Part shown: positions 43,901-51,551 of the stretch, one piece after another
Position numbering within the stretch: the first letter of the stretch is position 1
How the letters are laid out: each line of letters starts with the position of its first letter
Source of the DNA: Rariglobus sp967755175
GTDB lineage: Bacteria; Verrucomicrobiota; Verrucomicrobiia; Opitutales; Opitutaceae
Reading direction: 5' to 3'
DNA length: 64,000 nucleotides
Assembly: GCA_967755175.1 (NCBI GenBank)
Contig: CBRAFO010000006.1
Location: 1-64,000, forward strand
Notes under the pieces: generated by a model
Told to the model about the DNA's origin: nothing
What the model saw: the letters and a program-made list of their open reading frames with translations, nothing else
Database searches by the model: none
Made by a program: the position numbers and the translations under genes

Positions 43901-44330
43901 GGCCGCCCTCGGCAATGTGGAAAACGCCCTGCGTGGTGCGACGGTCGTTGGCGGGATTGTGGAGCACGCCGTTGTGAAGGCGGTAGCTCTTCAACAGCGG
44001 CGAATCGACCGTGTCGCCATCGGCGGGCAGCGAGAGTTCGCGAGCGAGGCCGGGCTGATCGAGCACGAAGGTGCGCGCAGGCAGGCGGGGCGCGGGACCG
44101 GTCTCGGCGAGGTAGGTATTGAGGAAGTGCTGGATGCGCTCGTCGACCGGGGAAAGCTGATGGGAAAGGCGACGAGTAATCTCACGCTGCTGCGCAAAAA
44201 GCGGGGCGGCGACGCCGGTGAGGTCAACCCCTTCGCCGCTGGCGACGGGGGAACAACCGAGAAGCCCCAGACGAAGATTGATCGCGAGGCGAAGCTGTTC
44301 AGGCGTGAGGGTGTTAGTCGTCATGGTCAT
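40932..44330 (-). CDS. Large conserved-looking cytosolic protein, possibly PPi-type PEP carboxykinase
   Basis: 1132 residues, no signal peptide or membrane helices; an ATG two codons in (44324) is an equal start. Striking blocks: CVILAPHLVGVRKHLVG, LYNGGSAFKLCARDARG, IADNYYGYCKKEVKTQISYA, TVSGGGKSEISKAI (P-loop-like GGGKS near 475), TGKSPSTTGAGSEGALT, and DHDVSLLVPEIF. I do not recognise it with certainty. Its length and the combination of a GGGKS loop with Lys/Asp/His-rich blocks are compatible with the very large pyrophosphate-dependent PEP carboxykinases described in Entamoeba and Propionibacterium, often left as hypothetical. That would interconvert PEP and oxaloacetate. Treat this as a hypothesis. 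Monocistronic, own terminator. Confidence 0.6.
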   Translation of the reverse strand: MTMTTNTLTPEQLRLAINLRLGLLGCSPVASGEGVDLTGVAAPLFAQQREITRRLSHQLSPVDERIQHFLNTYLAETGPAPRLPARTFVLDQPGLARELSLPADGDTVDSPLLKSYRLHNGVLHNPANDRRTTQGVFHIAEGGLPVPDDKLSVPKVTFSRMVDFALRHPADLLRLPYTAGQAAPAECIVSLLLRPLVVPAVPGFIGEKRMEIRFFAPGSLVSNLDFVEAIFGNAGDPYLAENDAALDVDGWTGHTGCVILAPHLVGVRKHLVGLPHWDLATPRQRRDGMCWKTEDELYNGGSAFKLCARDARGIMVTLIADNYYGYCKKEVKTQISYAANLFGLAEEEHAGGALVFPSYDLGEDFSGYSETAGDYTIAAVLARDASEWLVQPEGHAIAAKDADTVLVPEATHFDLRKQRITWTGEDGAARQIKLLAGKTYIRPSGYRVHMEPVRGEPGQWRLVGTVAETTLCHKPCTVSGGGKSEISKAISDAILPGHVFLADFDRDFDNVTALLARDYSDRFRDPKLAGKDKRPVLSPERTLGSVIKLLTPSRRDYTDAYNSWLQAIPRHVKELVFVVKRYHKAEWGADWRKHFSVDTINGRPGYELKLEGRKLVVNTLRVGYEEDGSWRVFGLRHDFHPAAKVQMEDDITASVVAPAADPSQPSLKFVQNCEARLFQRPDDAIHRGYDKQAEADISSPGTFLSNYEPLTAADARAFIEDAVGFSAYTAPMQDLVRKAAATKGSPAYFVSSAHPRIVGGKPSKNPRYLQVRPDVANPRATALAHLGLRLHRRIGATEPVLTPVNVVVPGRRNNPPEPGVRALCCFNPIHYLELPELFMEFISSMTGKSPSTTGAGSEGALTKGPFNALPPIIDLNAALVSSILTGHDVFLSSAGCVGPKVRVDHDVSLLVPEIFSRMSAQERSAAALLADGCFEQLLDFEHRGKMVYASRLGYRITTRFVRIYFGRVFPHPHVVFTDEMLRPEQQDMDIFADGVDTIVTTHQRVAESYFADGSIEMACPPLKALLEIMAHGKTAAGHGLDSREVRGLFTREHLLASDWYLARLDAKQKADTTLWAHHVKSLEAVLDQDGYSDVAARLSLKPRLIRAKTELARVKSVDYRKSLDGTLGVQPL

Positions 44331-44475
44331 TGCGCAGAGGTTGTCTGTGTGTGGAGCGAAAGGATTTTAGAGCAAAGGCCGAGCCGCAACCACGCATGGA
44401 TTGTAAAGTGCTGCGCATCCTTGGGCGAGCGGTGGCAAACGCGACGGATCAACAACACGGTCGCGCCGGTCATGC
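44331..44475. other. Spacer upstream of the 1132-aa gene
   Basis: Non-coding spacer between the exoD stop and the 1132-aa gene start on the same strand. No repeat or hairpin stands out. It probably contains the promoter of the large gene. Confidence 0.4.
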
Positions 44476-45186
44476 TCACCCGGAAATCAAGCCTTCGACC
44501 CAACTCCAGATGAAGTGAAACAGGCGTTGTCCGTAAATCGCGACCAAGGCGAAAAACACGCCGTTCAGCGCGCACGCAATGTAACCCGCGACGATAAACA
44601 GCCCGTCGCGTTCCAGCAGTCCGCCGGCCATGATCACGATGCAGAGTGCGGGCGGAAAATTGCCTCCGGGAGGCAGCGGAAGCAGCAGCACCACGGCGGC
44701 AGCAAAAATGATGAACGCGTGCAGTTGCCGGATGAGCGGCGAAGCGGTGAGCCAGAGATGGCGAGGCCTCAACATCACTTCGAGAAAGCGCAGCACCCGA
44801 CGCGCGCCTGCGAGCAGCGTGGCGAAAAACTTCGGCGGCAGTTCACGGTCGAGCAGGCGCGCGGGCAGCCACGGCTTCTGGCCAAGCGTGAGGCGCAGCG
44901 AGATCACTGCGATCACGAGGCCGAGCGGAGTGGAAAGCCCGGGCAAAGGCAGCGGCAGTAAAAACGGCAACGCCAGCAGGAGCATGAGGAGGTCGTAAGC
45001 GCGGCCTTGCAGCACGACGATCACTTCGCGGAGCGTCACGCGCCGCATATGGAACTCCGTGATGAGTTGCTCCAACACCTCGGATAGCTTGCGCGGCACC
45101 GGACCGGTAAACGGCACGATCGCTCCATTCGGAGCCGATTCGCCCGAGAGCGGAGAACCTGGATCAGGTGCCGCGTTTGTTGCCAT
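44476..45186 (-). CDS. exoD: ExoD-like membrane protein
   Basis: 236 residues from ATG 45186. LSEVLEQLITEFHMRRVTLRE precedes four to five helices (AYDLLMLLLALPFLLPLPLP, GLVIAVISLRL, AFIIFAAAVVLLLPLPPGG, ALCIVIMAGGLL, VAGYIACALNGVFFALVAI). This is the ExoD family linked to exopolysaccharide synthesis; mechanism unknown. The start lies inside the end of queE, a 23-base overlap, so the two are translationally linked. Confidence 0.85.
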   Translation of the reverse strand: MATNAAPDPGSPLSGESAPNGAIVPFTGPVPRKLSEVLEQLITEFHMRRVTLREVIVVLQGRAYDLLMLLLALPFLLPLPLPGLSTPLGLVIAVISLRLTLGQKPWLPARLLDRELPPKFFATLLAGARRVLRFLEVMLRPRHLWLTASPLIRQLHAFIIFAAAVVLLLPLPPGGNFPPALCIVIMAGGLLERDGLFIVAGYIACALNGVFFALVAIYGQRLFHFIWSWVEGLISG

Positions 45187-45856
45187 ATAACTCGATGTGC
45201 AGACGGTGCGCGTAACGATAACCGCGCGCCTTGCAAAGCTCGCCGAGCCACGCCGCCCGCTCGCGCATCCGGTCAAGCGAAGTCGCCTCGGGCATAAGCA
45301 GGATTTTGTGACGCGGGATCTCGCGGTCGAGAGAGGCGATCAGCGTTTCCAGTTCCGCGACATCGGCCGGAGAGGAGACCACGAATTTGAATTGGTAGGC
45401 GTAGCCATCGACCCAGGCGCGAATGGCGTCGGGGTTCCACCGGGTGGCTTCGTGACGCTCGCGCCAAGCTGCGGGCAGGCGGTCATCCGGGACTGAGTTG
45501 CCCAGTTTCGGCGAGAGCGAAGCGAGGTCGCAGGCGATGCCGGCGGGAGCAACGGTCGCAGCGGTCTCAATCGTGATATGCTGCTCCTCGGCGCGCAACG
45601 CGGCGGCGAGTTCGCGGATAGCTTTGGCGATCATCGGCTCGCCGCCCGTAAGGACAACGTGACGCGTCGGCGTTGCCCGCACCTCGGCGACGAGATCGGA
45701 AATCGCCCGCTCCGTGCCCTCGGGATTCCACGAGGCGTAGGGAGTATCGCACCAGTTGCAGCGCAGATTGCACCCGGCCGTGCGGATAAAAACCGACGGC
45801 ACGCCGGTCAGCTCGCCCTCGCCTTGCAGCGAATAAAAAATCTCCGAGATCAACAT
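45164..45856 (-). CDS. queE: 7-carboxy-7-deazaguanine synthase
   Basis: 230 residues, radical SAM enzyme of the queuosine/7-deazaguanine pathway. YSLQGEGELTGVPSVFIR, the iron-sulfur motif CNLRCNWC, CDTPYASW, VLTGGEPMI and SPKLGNS are typical. It makes CDG, the substrate of QueC, whose gene lies 39 bases upstream on the same strand. QueD and QueF are not in the window. Confidence 0.93.
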   Translation of the reverse strand: MLISEIFYSLQGEGELTGVPSVFIRTAGCNLRCNWCDTPYASWNPEGTERAISDLVAEVRATPTRHVVLTGGEPMIAKAIRELAAALRAEEQHITIETAATVAPAGIACDLASLSPKLGNSVPDDRLPAAWRERHEATRWNPDAIRAWVDGYAYQFKFVVSSPADVAELETLIASLDREIPRHKILLMPEATSLDRMRERAAWLGELCKARGYRYAHRLHIELYGNKRGT

Positions 45857-45895
45857 GGTCGGTGTAAGCGTAGTAACAATGGCCGGCGACGCGAC

Positions 45896-46651
45896 TCAGG
45901 CGTTCGCGTTTCCATTCCCGTTCGGGTTCGCGTTCGAGGTGGCTGCGGTGGTGGCAACAGCGGCCGCGACAGCAGGCCTATCCGGAAGCGGACCCGTGTA
46001 AGCGTAAACCGTCGGGTCGGTAATCCCGGCTTCGATGAACGCCTCGCGACGCTCCACGCACGTGCCGCATGTGCCGCAGTGAACCGCGCCGCCTTTGTAG
46101 CAAGACCACGTCTGCGCGAAATCCACCCCGAGTTGCGCGCCGGCGGCGGCGATCCCGGCCTTGTTCATCGCGATGAACGGACGAAGCAACTGGATGCCCG
46201 CGTAAGTGCCCAGCCGCATCGCGTCGCCCATCGCTCGCATGAAGTCCTCGCGGCAATCAGGATAAATCGCGTGGTCGCCGCCATGCGCCGCGATGACGAG
46301 TCCCTCGGCCCCCGTGCTCTCGGCAAACCCGGTGGCGATAGAAAGCATCACCGCATTCCGAAACGGCACGACCGTCTGCTTCATGTTCTCCGCTTCGTAA
46401 TGCCCATCCGGGATGTCGCCGCCGGAGGTCAGCAAGTCGGACGCGAAAAGCCGGTTAACAAAGTCGAGTTTCACGATCTCGTGGCGCAACCCGAGTCGCG
46501 AGGCGTGCGCGGCGGCAAACGGCAACTCACGCGGGTTATGCTTGGCGCCGTAATCGAAGCTGATGACCGCCGTCACGACATGGTTGACCTGCGCCCAATG
46601 CAGCGCGGCCACCGAATCCATCCCGCCGGAACATAACACCACAACGTTCAT
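45896..46651 (-). CDS. queC: 7-cyano-7-deazaguanine synthase
   Basis: 251 residues from ATG 46651. PP-loop SGGMDSVAALHWA, then FDYGAKHNPRE, and the zinc site CYKGGAVHCGTCGTC. It converts CDG to preQ0 with ATP and ammonia. The last 15 residues (SNANPNGNGNANA) are an unusual Asn/Gly/Pro-rich tail coded by GTTCGCGTTC-type repeats on the plus strand, probably a repeat-derived extension. Confidence 0.94.
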   Translation of the reverse strand: MNVVVLCSGGMDSVAALHWAQVNHVVTAVISFDYGAKHNPRELPFAAAHASRLGLRHEIVKLDFVNRLFASDLLTSGGDIPDGHYEAENMKQTVVPFRNAVMLSIATGFAESTGAEGLVIAAHGGDHAIYPDCREDFMRAMGDAMRLGTYAGIQLLRPFIAMNKAGIAAAGAQLGVDFAQTWSCYKGGAVHCGTCGTCVERREAFIEAGITDPTVYAYTGPLPDRPAVAAAVATTAATSNANPNGNGNANA

Positions 46652-46787
46652 GACCCGTAATGGGCAAACTGCGCCCCAAAGTGCAAAGGCAAATCGCCCC
46701 GGGCCCACTTATCCGCACCAATCCCACGATACGGCCTCAATTTCGCGCTTCCGTCCGCCGCAGCTTCGCCGTTTCCTTGCCCCTACG

Positions 46788-47909
46788 TTGAACGAGCCGA
46801 CTCTTCCCGCCTACACCCTCATCGACACACCCAACCAGCTCGAACCGCTGCTGGCCGCGCTCGACCGCGTGGACGAAGTCGCCCTCGATACCGAGGCCGA
46901 TAACATGTTCCACTACCGCACGCGGGTGTGCCTTCTCCAGTTCCTCGTCGCTGGCGAAGTGTTCCTCGTTGACGTGCTCGCCCCACTTCCGCTCGACCGC
47001 CTCTGGGAGAAGCTCGCGACCAAGCACCTCTTGATGCACGGCAGCGATTTCGACCTCCGCCTGCTGGCCGACCTCTGCCAATTCCGCCCAAAGAGCATCT
47101 ACGACACCATGTTGGCCGCGCAGCTCCTCAGCCGCCAACGCATCGGTCTCGCCGCTCTCTTGGAACAACACTTCGGCGTCGTTCTCGACAAAGAAGGCCA
47201 GAAAGCCAACTGGTCCAAGCGCCCGCTCACGAAGAAGCTCCTCGATTACGCCGCGCTCGACGTCTGGCACCTGCCCGCCCTGCGCGACATTCTCACCAGC
47301 GAACTCGCCCTGCTCGACCGCCTCGACTGGCTCGACCAGCAGTGCCGCCGCCAAATCGAGTCCGGCCTGATCGGCTTCCCCACCGACGACGAAAACGACT
47401 GGCGCATCGGCCGCTCCGAACGCCTGCGCGGCGCCGGCCTCGGCGTCCTTCACGCCGTCTGGCACTGGCGCGAGGAATGGGCGCGCACCCTCGACGTTCC
47501 GCCCTTTAAAGTGTGCAGCTCCGAGCTCCTCACCAACATCGCCTACGCCGCCGAAGACGGTGACTCCGTCGAAGGCATTCTGGCCAAAGTAAACCTCGGT
47601 AAACGTCACGACCGCCTCGCCCCGACCCTCGCCACCGCCCTCCGCCAAGGCATCGGTCGTGACCCACAGACGCTCCCCCGCCGCCGCCGTTCGGACCTCG
47701 CGCCGCTCACTCAATCGGAAATCGCCCTGCAAGATCGCGTTAAGACGGATCGTGACCGCATCGCCGCCGGCCTTTCGTTGGACCCGACGCTCATCGCCAA
47801 CCGCGCCCAACTAGCCCAGATCGCCCGCGATCCTGCCAAAATCGACGACATTCTTCTTCCATGGCAGGCCGACCTCCTGCGCGGCGAACCCTCGCTTAAG
47901 CCCGTCTAA
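46788..47909 (+). CDS. rnd: Ribonuclease D-like 3'-5' exonuclease
   Basis: 373 residues if started at the TTG at 46788. No ATG lies close to the conserved start, and an upstream ATG would overlap queC head-on. DEDDy exonuclease: ALDTEADNMFHYRT (Asp, Glu), LLMHGSDFDLRLL (Asp), LLDYAALDVWHLPAL (Tyr, Asp). The C-terminal half fits HRDC-type helical repeats. It processes tRNA and other RNA 3' ends. Start uncertain. Confidence 0.88.
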   Translation: MNEPTLPAYTLIDTPNQLEPLLAALDRVDEVALDTEADNMFHYRTRVCLLQFLVAGEVFLVDVLAPLPLDRLWEKLATKHLLMHGSDFDLRLLADLCQFRPKSIYDTMLAAQLLSRQRIGLAALLEQHFGVVLDKEGQKANWSKRPLTKKLLDYAALDVWHLPALRDILTSELALLDRLDWLDQQCRRQIESGLIGFPTDDENDWRIGRSERLRGAGLGVLHAVWHWREEWARTLDVPPFKVCSSELLTNIAYAAEDGDSVEGILAKVNLGKRHDRLAPTLATALRQGIGRDPQTLPRRRRSDLAPLTQSEIALQDRVKTDRDRIAAGLSLDPTLIANRAQLAQIARDPAKIDDILLPWQADLLRGEPSLKPV

Positions 47910-47993
47910 GTGCGCCGTCGAAGGCCGACGAGGATTCGCTTTTCCTACGCTTGCCAAAGCAGGACGCACTCTCCACGTTCGCCCAACTCCCCT

Positions 47994-48251
47994 ATGAAAT
48001 CGAAGACCTTTCTTACCCTTGCGATTTGCGCCGTAGCCGCGTCCCTGTTCTCTGGCTGCTCCACGCAAAAGACCCGCACCGGTCGTAATAACAGCCTCCT
48101 CGGAGGTCTCGTTAGCTACAATACAGGCAGCTACGCTCCTGTTGGTGTTAACACCGCCGATCTCGACACCACGCAATGGCTCGGCCGCGTGAATCCCTCC
48201 GGCGACAATCTCTCCTTCGGCTGGGGCGCGATCACCCTCCACGATTACTGA
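47994..48251 (+). CDS. Small lipoprotein
   Basis: 85 residues. Signal peptide MKSKTFLTLAICAVAASL with lipobox FSGC (Cys at 22), then a Thr/Asn/Gly-rich chain ending TTQWLGRVNPSGDNLSFGW. No recognised domain. It has its own strong terminator. AT content is somewhat higher than that of its neighbours. Confidence 0.8.
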   Translation: MKSKTFLTLAICAVAASLFSGCSTQKTRTGRNNSLLGGLVSYNTGSYAPVGVNTADLDTTQWLGRVNPSGDNLSFGWGAITLHDY

Positions 48252-48275
48252 GACGTCTCCCGTCTTTACTCTTTC

Positions 48276-48310
48276 AACCCCGCGATGGCCTTATGCCACG
48301 CGGGGTTTTT
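48276..48310 (+). terminator. Rho-independent terminator after the small lipoprotein
   Basis: AACCCCGCG (48276-48284) pairs with CGCGGGGTT (48299-48307), followed by T-rich sequence (TTTTT at 48306-48310). It lies 25 bases past the stop codon. Confidence 0.88.
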
Positions 48311-48351
48311 CTTTGCCTCCGTCCGCCGATGCGTGAGGTTTTCCGCCACCC

Positions 48352-50043
48352 GTGCCTTCGGACACCGCCAACATCGCCCGACACCTCGCCCTCGTAGCCG
48401 CGCGTCAGCCCGACACCGCCGCGCTTAAAATTCCTCGTGGCCGCACCCGCTCCGGCGACATCGATTACCTCACCCTCTCGTTCGCCGACCTCGCCGCCGA
48501 AGTCGCCGCCTGGCAGGTTGAACTCACCGCCCGCGGCGTGCGCCGCAATGACCGCGTCCTCGTGATGGTTCGCCCCGGCCTCCCGCTGATCGCGGCGGCT
48601 TTTGCCCTCTTCAGCCTCGGCGCCGTGCCCGTGGTGATCGATCCCGGCATGGGGCTGAAAAGTTTTCTCAGCTGCGTAGAGCGATCCCGCCCGCGTGTGC
48701 TCCTCGGCATCCCGCTGGCCCGCATCATAAGCCGCATCTACCGAAAAGCGTTTCGCACGGTCGAAGTCCGCGTCCCCGCCAGCGGCTCGCCCACGGCGCG
48801 CCGACGCACCAAATCCGAACGCGCACCGTTCACCTCCGAAAACGTGGTAGTCACCGCCTCCGCCGACCTCGCCGCGATCCTCTTCACCTCCGGCTCCACC
48901 GGCGCGCCCAAAGGCGTTTGCTACACCCACGGCATGTTCGATGCCCAAGTGGAACTCATCCGCTCGACCTACGACATCCGCCCCGGCGAAGTGGACCTGC
49001 CGCTGCTCCCGGTCTTCGCGCTCTTCAACCCCGCGCTCGGCATGACCACCATCGTGCCCGAGATCGACCCGAGCCGCCCCGCCGCCGTTGACCCCGAAAA
49101 AATCATCCGCGCCATCCTCCAGGAAAACGTCACCAGCTCGTTCGGCTCGCCCACCCTCTGGCGCAAAATCGCCGTCCACTGCCACGAGCACCACCTCACG
49201 TTGCCCACGATGAAGCGCGTGCTCTGCGCAGGTGCGCCCGTGCCGCCCGACCTCTGGGACTTGATGACGCCCGTCCTTCCCCACGGCACCCTGCACAGCC
49301 CCTACGGCGCCACCGAGTCGCTCCCCGTGAGCACCATCAGCGCCCCGGAAGTCCTCGCCCACCACAGTGGCACTGCCCTCGCCACCCAACATGGCGCAGG
49401 CACCTGCGTAGGTCGCCCGCTCCCCGCCAACGAGGTCAAAATCATCGCCCTCACCGACGCGCCCATTGCGCTTCTCGCCGACACCCGCGAACTCCCCGCC
49501 GGCCAGATCGGCGAAATCATCGTGCGCGGCCCCACAGTCACCCACGTCTATGACGCGCTCCCCGACGCCACCGCGGCCGCCAAGATAACCGACTCCGCCA
49601 CCGGCGCGATCTGGCACCGCCTGGGCGATGCCGGCTATCTCGATGCCGACGGGCGCCTCTGGTTCTGCGGACGCAAAGCCGAGCGCGTCGAGACGACCGA
49701 TGGCCCGCTCTACACCGAGCAAGTCGAACCCATTTTCAACACCCACCCCGACGTGCGCCGCTCTGCGTTGATCGGTCTGGGCGTGCGAGGACGCCAGCGG
49801 CTCGCCGTGGTGATCGAGCCGACCACCTGGAGCGTGGCCGAGACCAGCGCCGACTGCCGCCGCTTCGCTCGCGAGCTACGAGAGATCGCCAAACGCCTCC
49901 CGCACACCTCGCCCATCATGCTCTTTTACTTCCGGGAGAAATTCCCCGTAGACGTGCGGCACAACGCCAAGATTCATCGCCTCACCCTCGCCCGCTGGGC
50001 CGCCGACGGAGCCACCGGCTACGAGTCCGACCCCAAGCGATGA
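48352..50043 (+). CDS. oleC: AMP-dependent ligase, OleC-like
   Basis: 563 residues from a GTG start. Adenylate-forming enzyme: P-loop TSGSTGAPKGVCYTHG, YGATESLPVS, GDAGYLDADGRLWFCGRK. The FDAQ and GMTTIVPEIDPSRPAAVDP segments are typical of OleC (beta-lactone synthetase), which activates beta-hydroxy acids in long-chain olefin biosynthesis. Direct coupling (ATGA) to an OleD-like reductase strengthens this. OleA and OleB are not adjacent. Confidence 0.83.
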   Translation: MPSDTANIARHLALVAARQPDTAALKIPRGRTRSGDIDYLTLSFADLAAEVAAWQVELTARGVRRNDRVLVMVRPGLPLIAAAFALFSLGAVPVVIDPGMGLKSFLSCVERSRPRVLLGIPLARIISRIYRKAFRTVEVRVPASGSPTARRRTKSERAPFTSENVVVTASADLAAILFTSGSTGAPKGVCYTHGMFDAQVELIRSTYDIRPGEVDLPLLPVFALFNPALGMTTIVPEIDPSRPAAVDPEKIIRAILQENVTSSFGSPTLWRKIAVHCHEHHLTLPTMKRVLCAGAPVPPDLWDLMTPVLPHGTLHSPYGATESLPVSTISAPEVLAHHSGTALATQHGAGTCVGRPLPANEVKIIALTDAPIALLADTRELPAGQIGEIIVRGPTVTHVYDALPDATAAAKITDSATGAIWHRLGDAGYLDADGRLWFCGRKAERVETTDGPLYTEQVEPIFNTHPDVRRSALIGLGVRGRQRLAVVIEPTTWSVAETSADCRRFARELREIAKRLPHTSPIMLFYFREKFPVDVRHNAKIHRLTLARWAADGATGYESDPKR

Positions 50044-51302
50044 ATCCCCCCGCCCACCCCGAATCGAGTAACCTATTAGGTTACTCGACTGCCTCGACCG
50101 GCCGCGCGCTCGTGACCGGCGGAACCGGGTTTCTCGGTCGCCGCTTGGTGGAGCGTCTCCTCGCGCAAGGCAGGTCCGTCGCTGTCCTCGCCCGCACGCC
50201 CGCGCCCGATCTCGAAAAACGCGGCGTGCGGTTCATCCGTGCCGCGCTCGACGATGCCGACGCGATGCGCGCCGCCTGCCGCGACATCGCCACGGTGTTT
50301 CATGTTGCCGCCAAAGTCGGCGTGTGGGGCCGCTACGACGATTTCTTCCGAGCCAACGTCCTCGGCACACGCGCACTCCTCGCCGGTTGCCGCGAACACG
50401 GCGTCGCCCGCTTCGTCCACACCAGCACTCCCAGCGTGGTTTACAACGGTCAGCCCCTCGCCAACGCCGACGAATCGCTTCCTCTCACCACCGCCTGCCC
50501 GAGTCCGTATCCGCTCACGAAGGCGATCGCCGAACGCGAAGTGCTCGCGGCCCATTCGCCGGAGCTGCGCACCGTGGCCCTGCGTCCGCATCTCATCTGG
50601 GGCGTAGGTGACCCTCACCTCGTCCCGCGCATCCTTGCCCGCGCGCGTGCCGGACGCCTCCGCATCGTCGGTGATGGCCACAACCACGTGGATATGGTCC
50701 ATGTCGAAAACGCCGTGGATGCCCACCTTGCCGCCGAGCTGGCGCTGCTCCCACGCGCCCCAAGCCCGCCAGCCCCACCTAGTCCACCGCACTCTGCGAT
50801 CCACCTACCGGCCGCCTCCGTCCTCGATGCCTCCCCCTCCCTCGCCGGCCCCGCGACGCCCAATCCAGTTTGTAACTTAATAAGTAACAAACTGGCTGGG
50901 GTGCCTTCGGGGGAGCAGTCGGGCGGAGCGGCCGACGCTTGGGCCGCGGGGCGGGACGATGGGCGGGCGGGCGGACGCGCGTATTTCATCACCAACGGCG
51001 AACCCGTTGTGCTTTGGGACTGGATAAACGAGTTGCTCACCGCGCTCGGCGAACCGCCTGTCACCCGACACGTGTCGCTCGGCGTGGCGTCCGCCGCCGG
51101 GGCGTTGTGCGAAGCGGCCTGGCGCGTGCTCCCGCTCCAAGGCGAGCCGCCCATGACGCGATTCATCGCCGCCGAACTGGCCAAAGATCACTGGTTCTCA
51201 ATCGACGCCGCCCGCCGCGATCTCGGCTACACGCCGCGCATCACCATGGTCGCCGGCACCGCCGAACTCGTGGCCGCTTTGCGTGGCGGGGCGGCGAAGT
51301 AA
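50040..51302 (+). CDS. oleD: NAD(P)-dependent 2-alkyl-3-ketoalkanoate reductase, OleD-like
   Basis: 420 residues, longer than typical family members. Extended SDR: TGGTGFLGRRL (dinucleotide loop), FHVAAKVGVWG, HTSTPSVVYNG and active-site YPLTK, RPHLIWGVGDPHLVP. It reduces the beta-keto intermediate in OleABCD pathways. Two palindromes are embedded: family 2 at codons 9-16 (SNLLGYS) and family 1 at about 277-284 (VCNLISNK). The latter lies in a Pro/Ala/Gly-rich stretch of about 65 residues between ELALLPRAPS and RAYFITNGEP, where relatives have a short loop. The frame stays open, so the protein is probably still made. Confidence 0.85.
   Translation: MNPPAHPESSNLLGYSTASTGRALVTGGTGFLGRRLVERLLAQGRSVAVLARTPAPDLEKRGVRFIRAALDDADAMRAACRDIATVFHVAAKVGVWGRYDDFFRANVLGTRALLAGCREHGVARFVHTSTPSVVYNGQPLANADESLPLTTACPSPYPLTKAIAEREVLAAHSPELRTVALRPHLIWGVGDPHLVPRILARARAGRLRIVGDGHNHVDMVHVENAVDAHLAAELALLPRAPSPPAPPSPPHSAIHLPAASVLDASPSLAGPATPNPVCNLISNKLAGVPSGEQSGGAADAWAAGRDDGRAGGRAYFITNGEPVVLWDWINELLTALGEPPVTRHVSLGVASAAGALCEAAWRVLPLQGEPPMTRFIAAELAKDHWFSIDAARRDLGYTPRITMVAGTAELVAALRGGAAK
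50064..50088 (+). repeat. Family 2 palindrome, copy 3 (oleD N-terminus)
   Basis: Perfect 12-base arms TCGAGTAACCTA around central T at 50076, eight codons into oleD. The left flank is C-rich. Confidence 0.95.
50865..50895 (+). repeat. Family 1 palindrome, copy 4 (inside oleD)
   Basis: Arms of 15 bases (CCAGTTTGTAACTTA on the left) around central A at 50880, with one A-A mismatch. Relative to other copies the core C and its partner G are both A here, changing His and Asp codons to Asn in the host frame. C-rich flank before, G-rich flank after. Confidence 0.9.
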
Positions 51303-51551
51303 GTCGGCAAGAAAAGGAAACGGCGCCAGCGCCCAAAGTATCGCCGTCGCCCCCCGCCGGCGAATCTGCGAACCCAGCGGCCGATAAAAGCCCTTGCCGG
51401 CGGACGATCCCGATTCGCGAGGGCCGGCTGGGTTGATCGGCAGTCGTCGCACTCCCCTTGGCCGGCGGGGGCGCCAGCCACACTTTGTCAGACACCGTTC
51501 TTCGATGCCTCTGCGCAGCTCGACAATCCGACCTTATCCATGGCGGACTGC
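51303..51551. repeat. Convergent spacer oleD/arnD with imperfect inverted repeats
   Basis: No gene. AACCCAGC (51371-51378) pairs with GCTGGGTT (51427-51434), and nearby CGAATC/GATTCG and GCCGGC segments pair loosely. This may terminate both convergent units, but no T run is clear. Confidence 0.45.

Noticed and set aside
42273..44513. A 746-codon plus-strand frame opposite the 1132-aa gene
   Set aside because: Low-complexity Gly/Glu/Val composition and no motif; a shadow of the minus-strand gene that has its own terminator.
46563..46787. Upstream extension of the RNase D-like gene to an ATG
   Set aside because: It would run into the divergent queC start, and the extra residues are Pro/Arg/His-rich with no family similarity.
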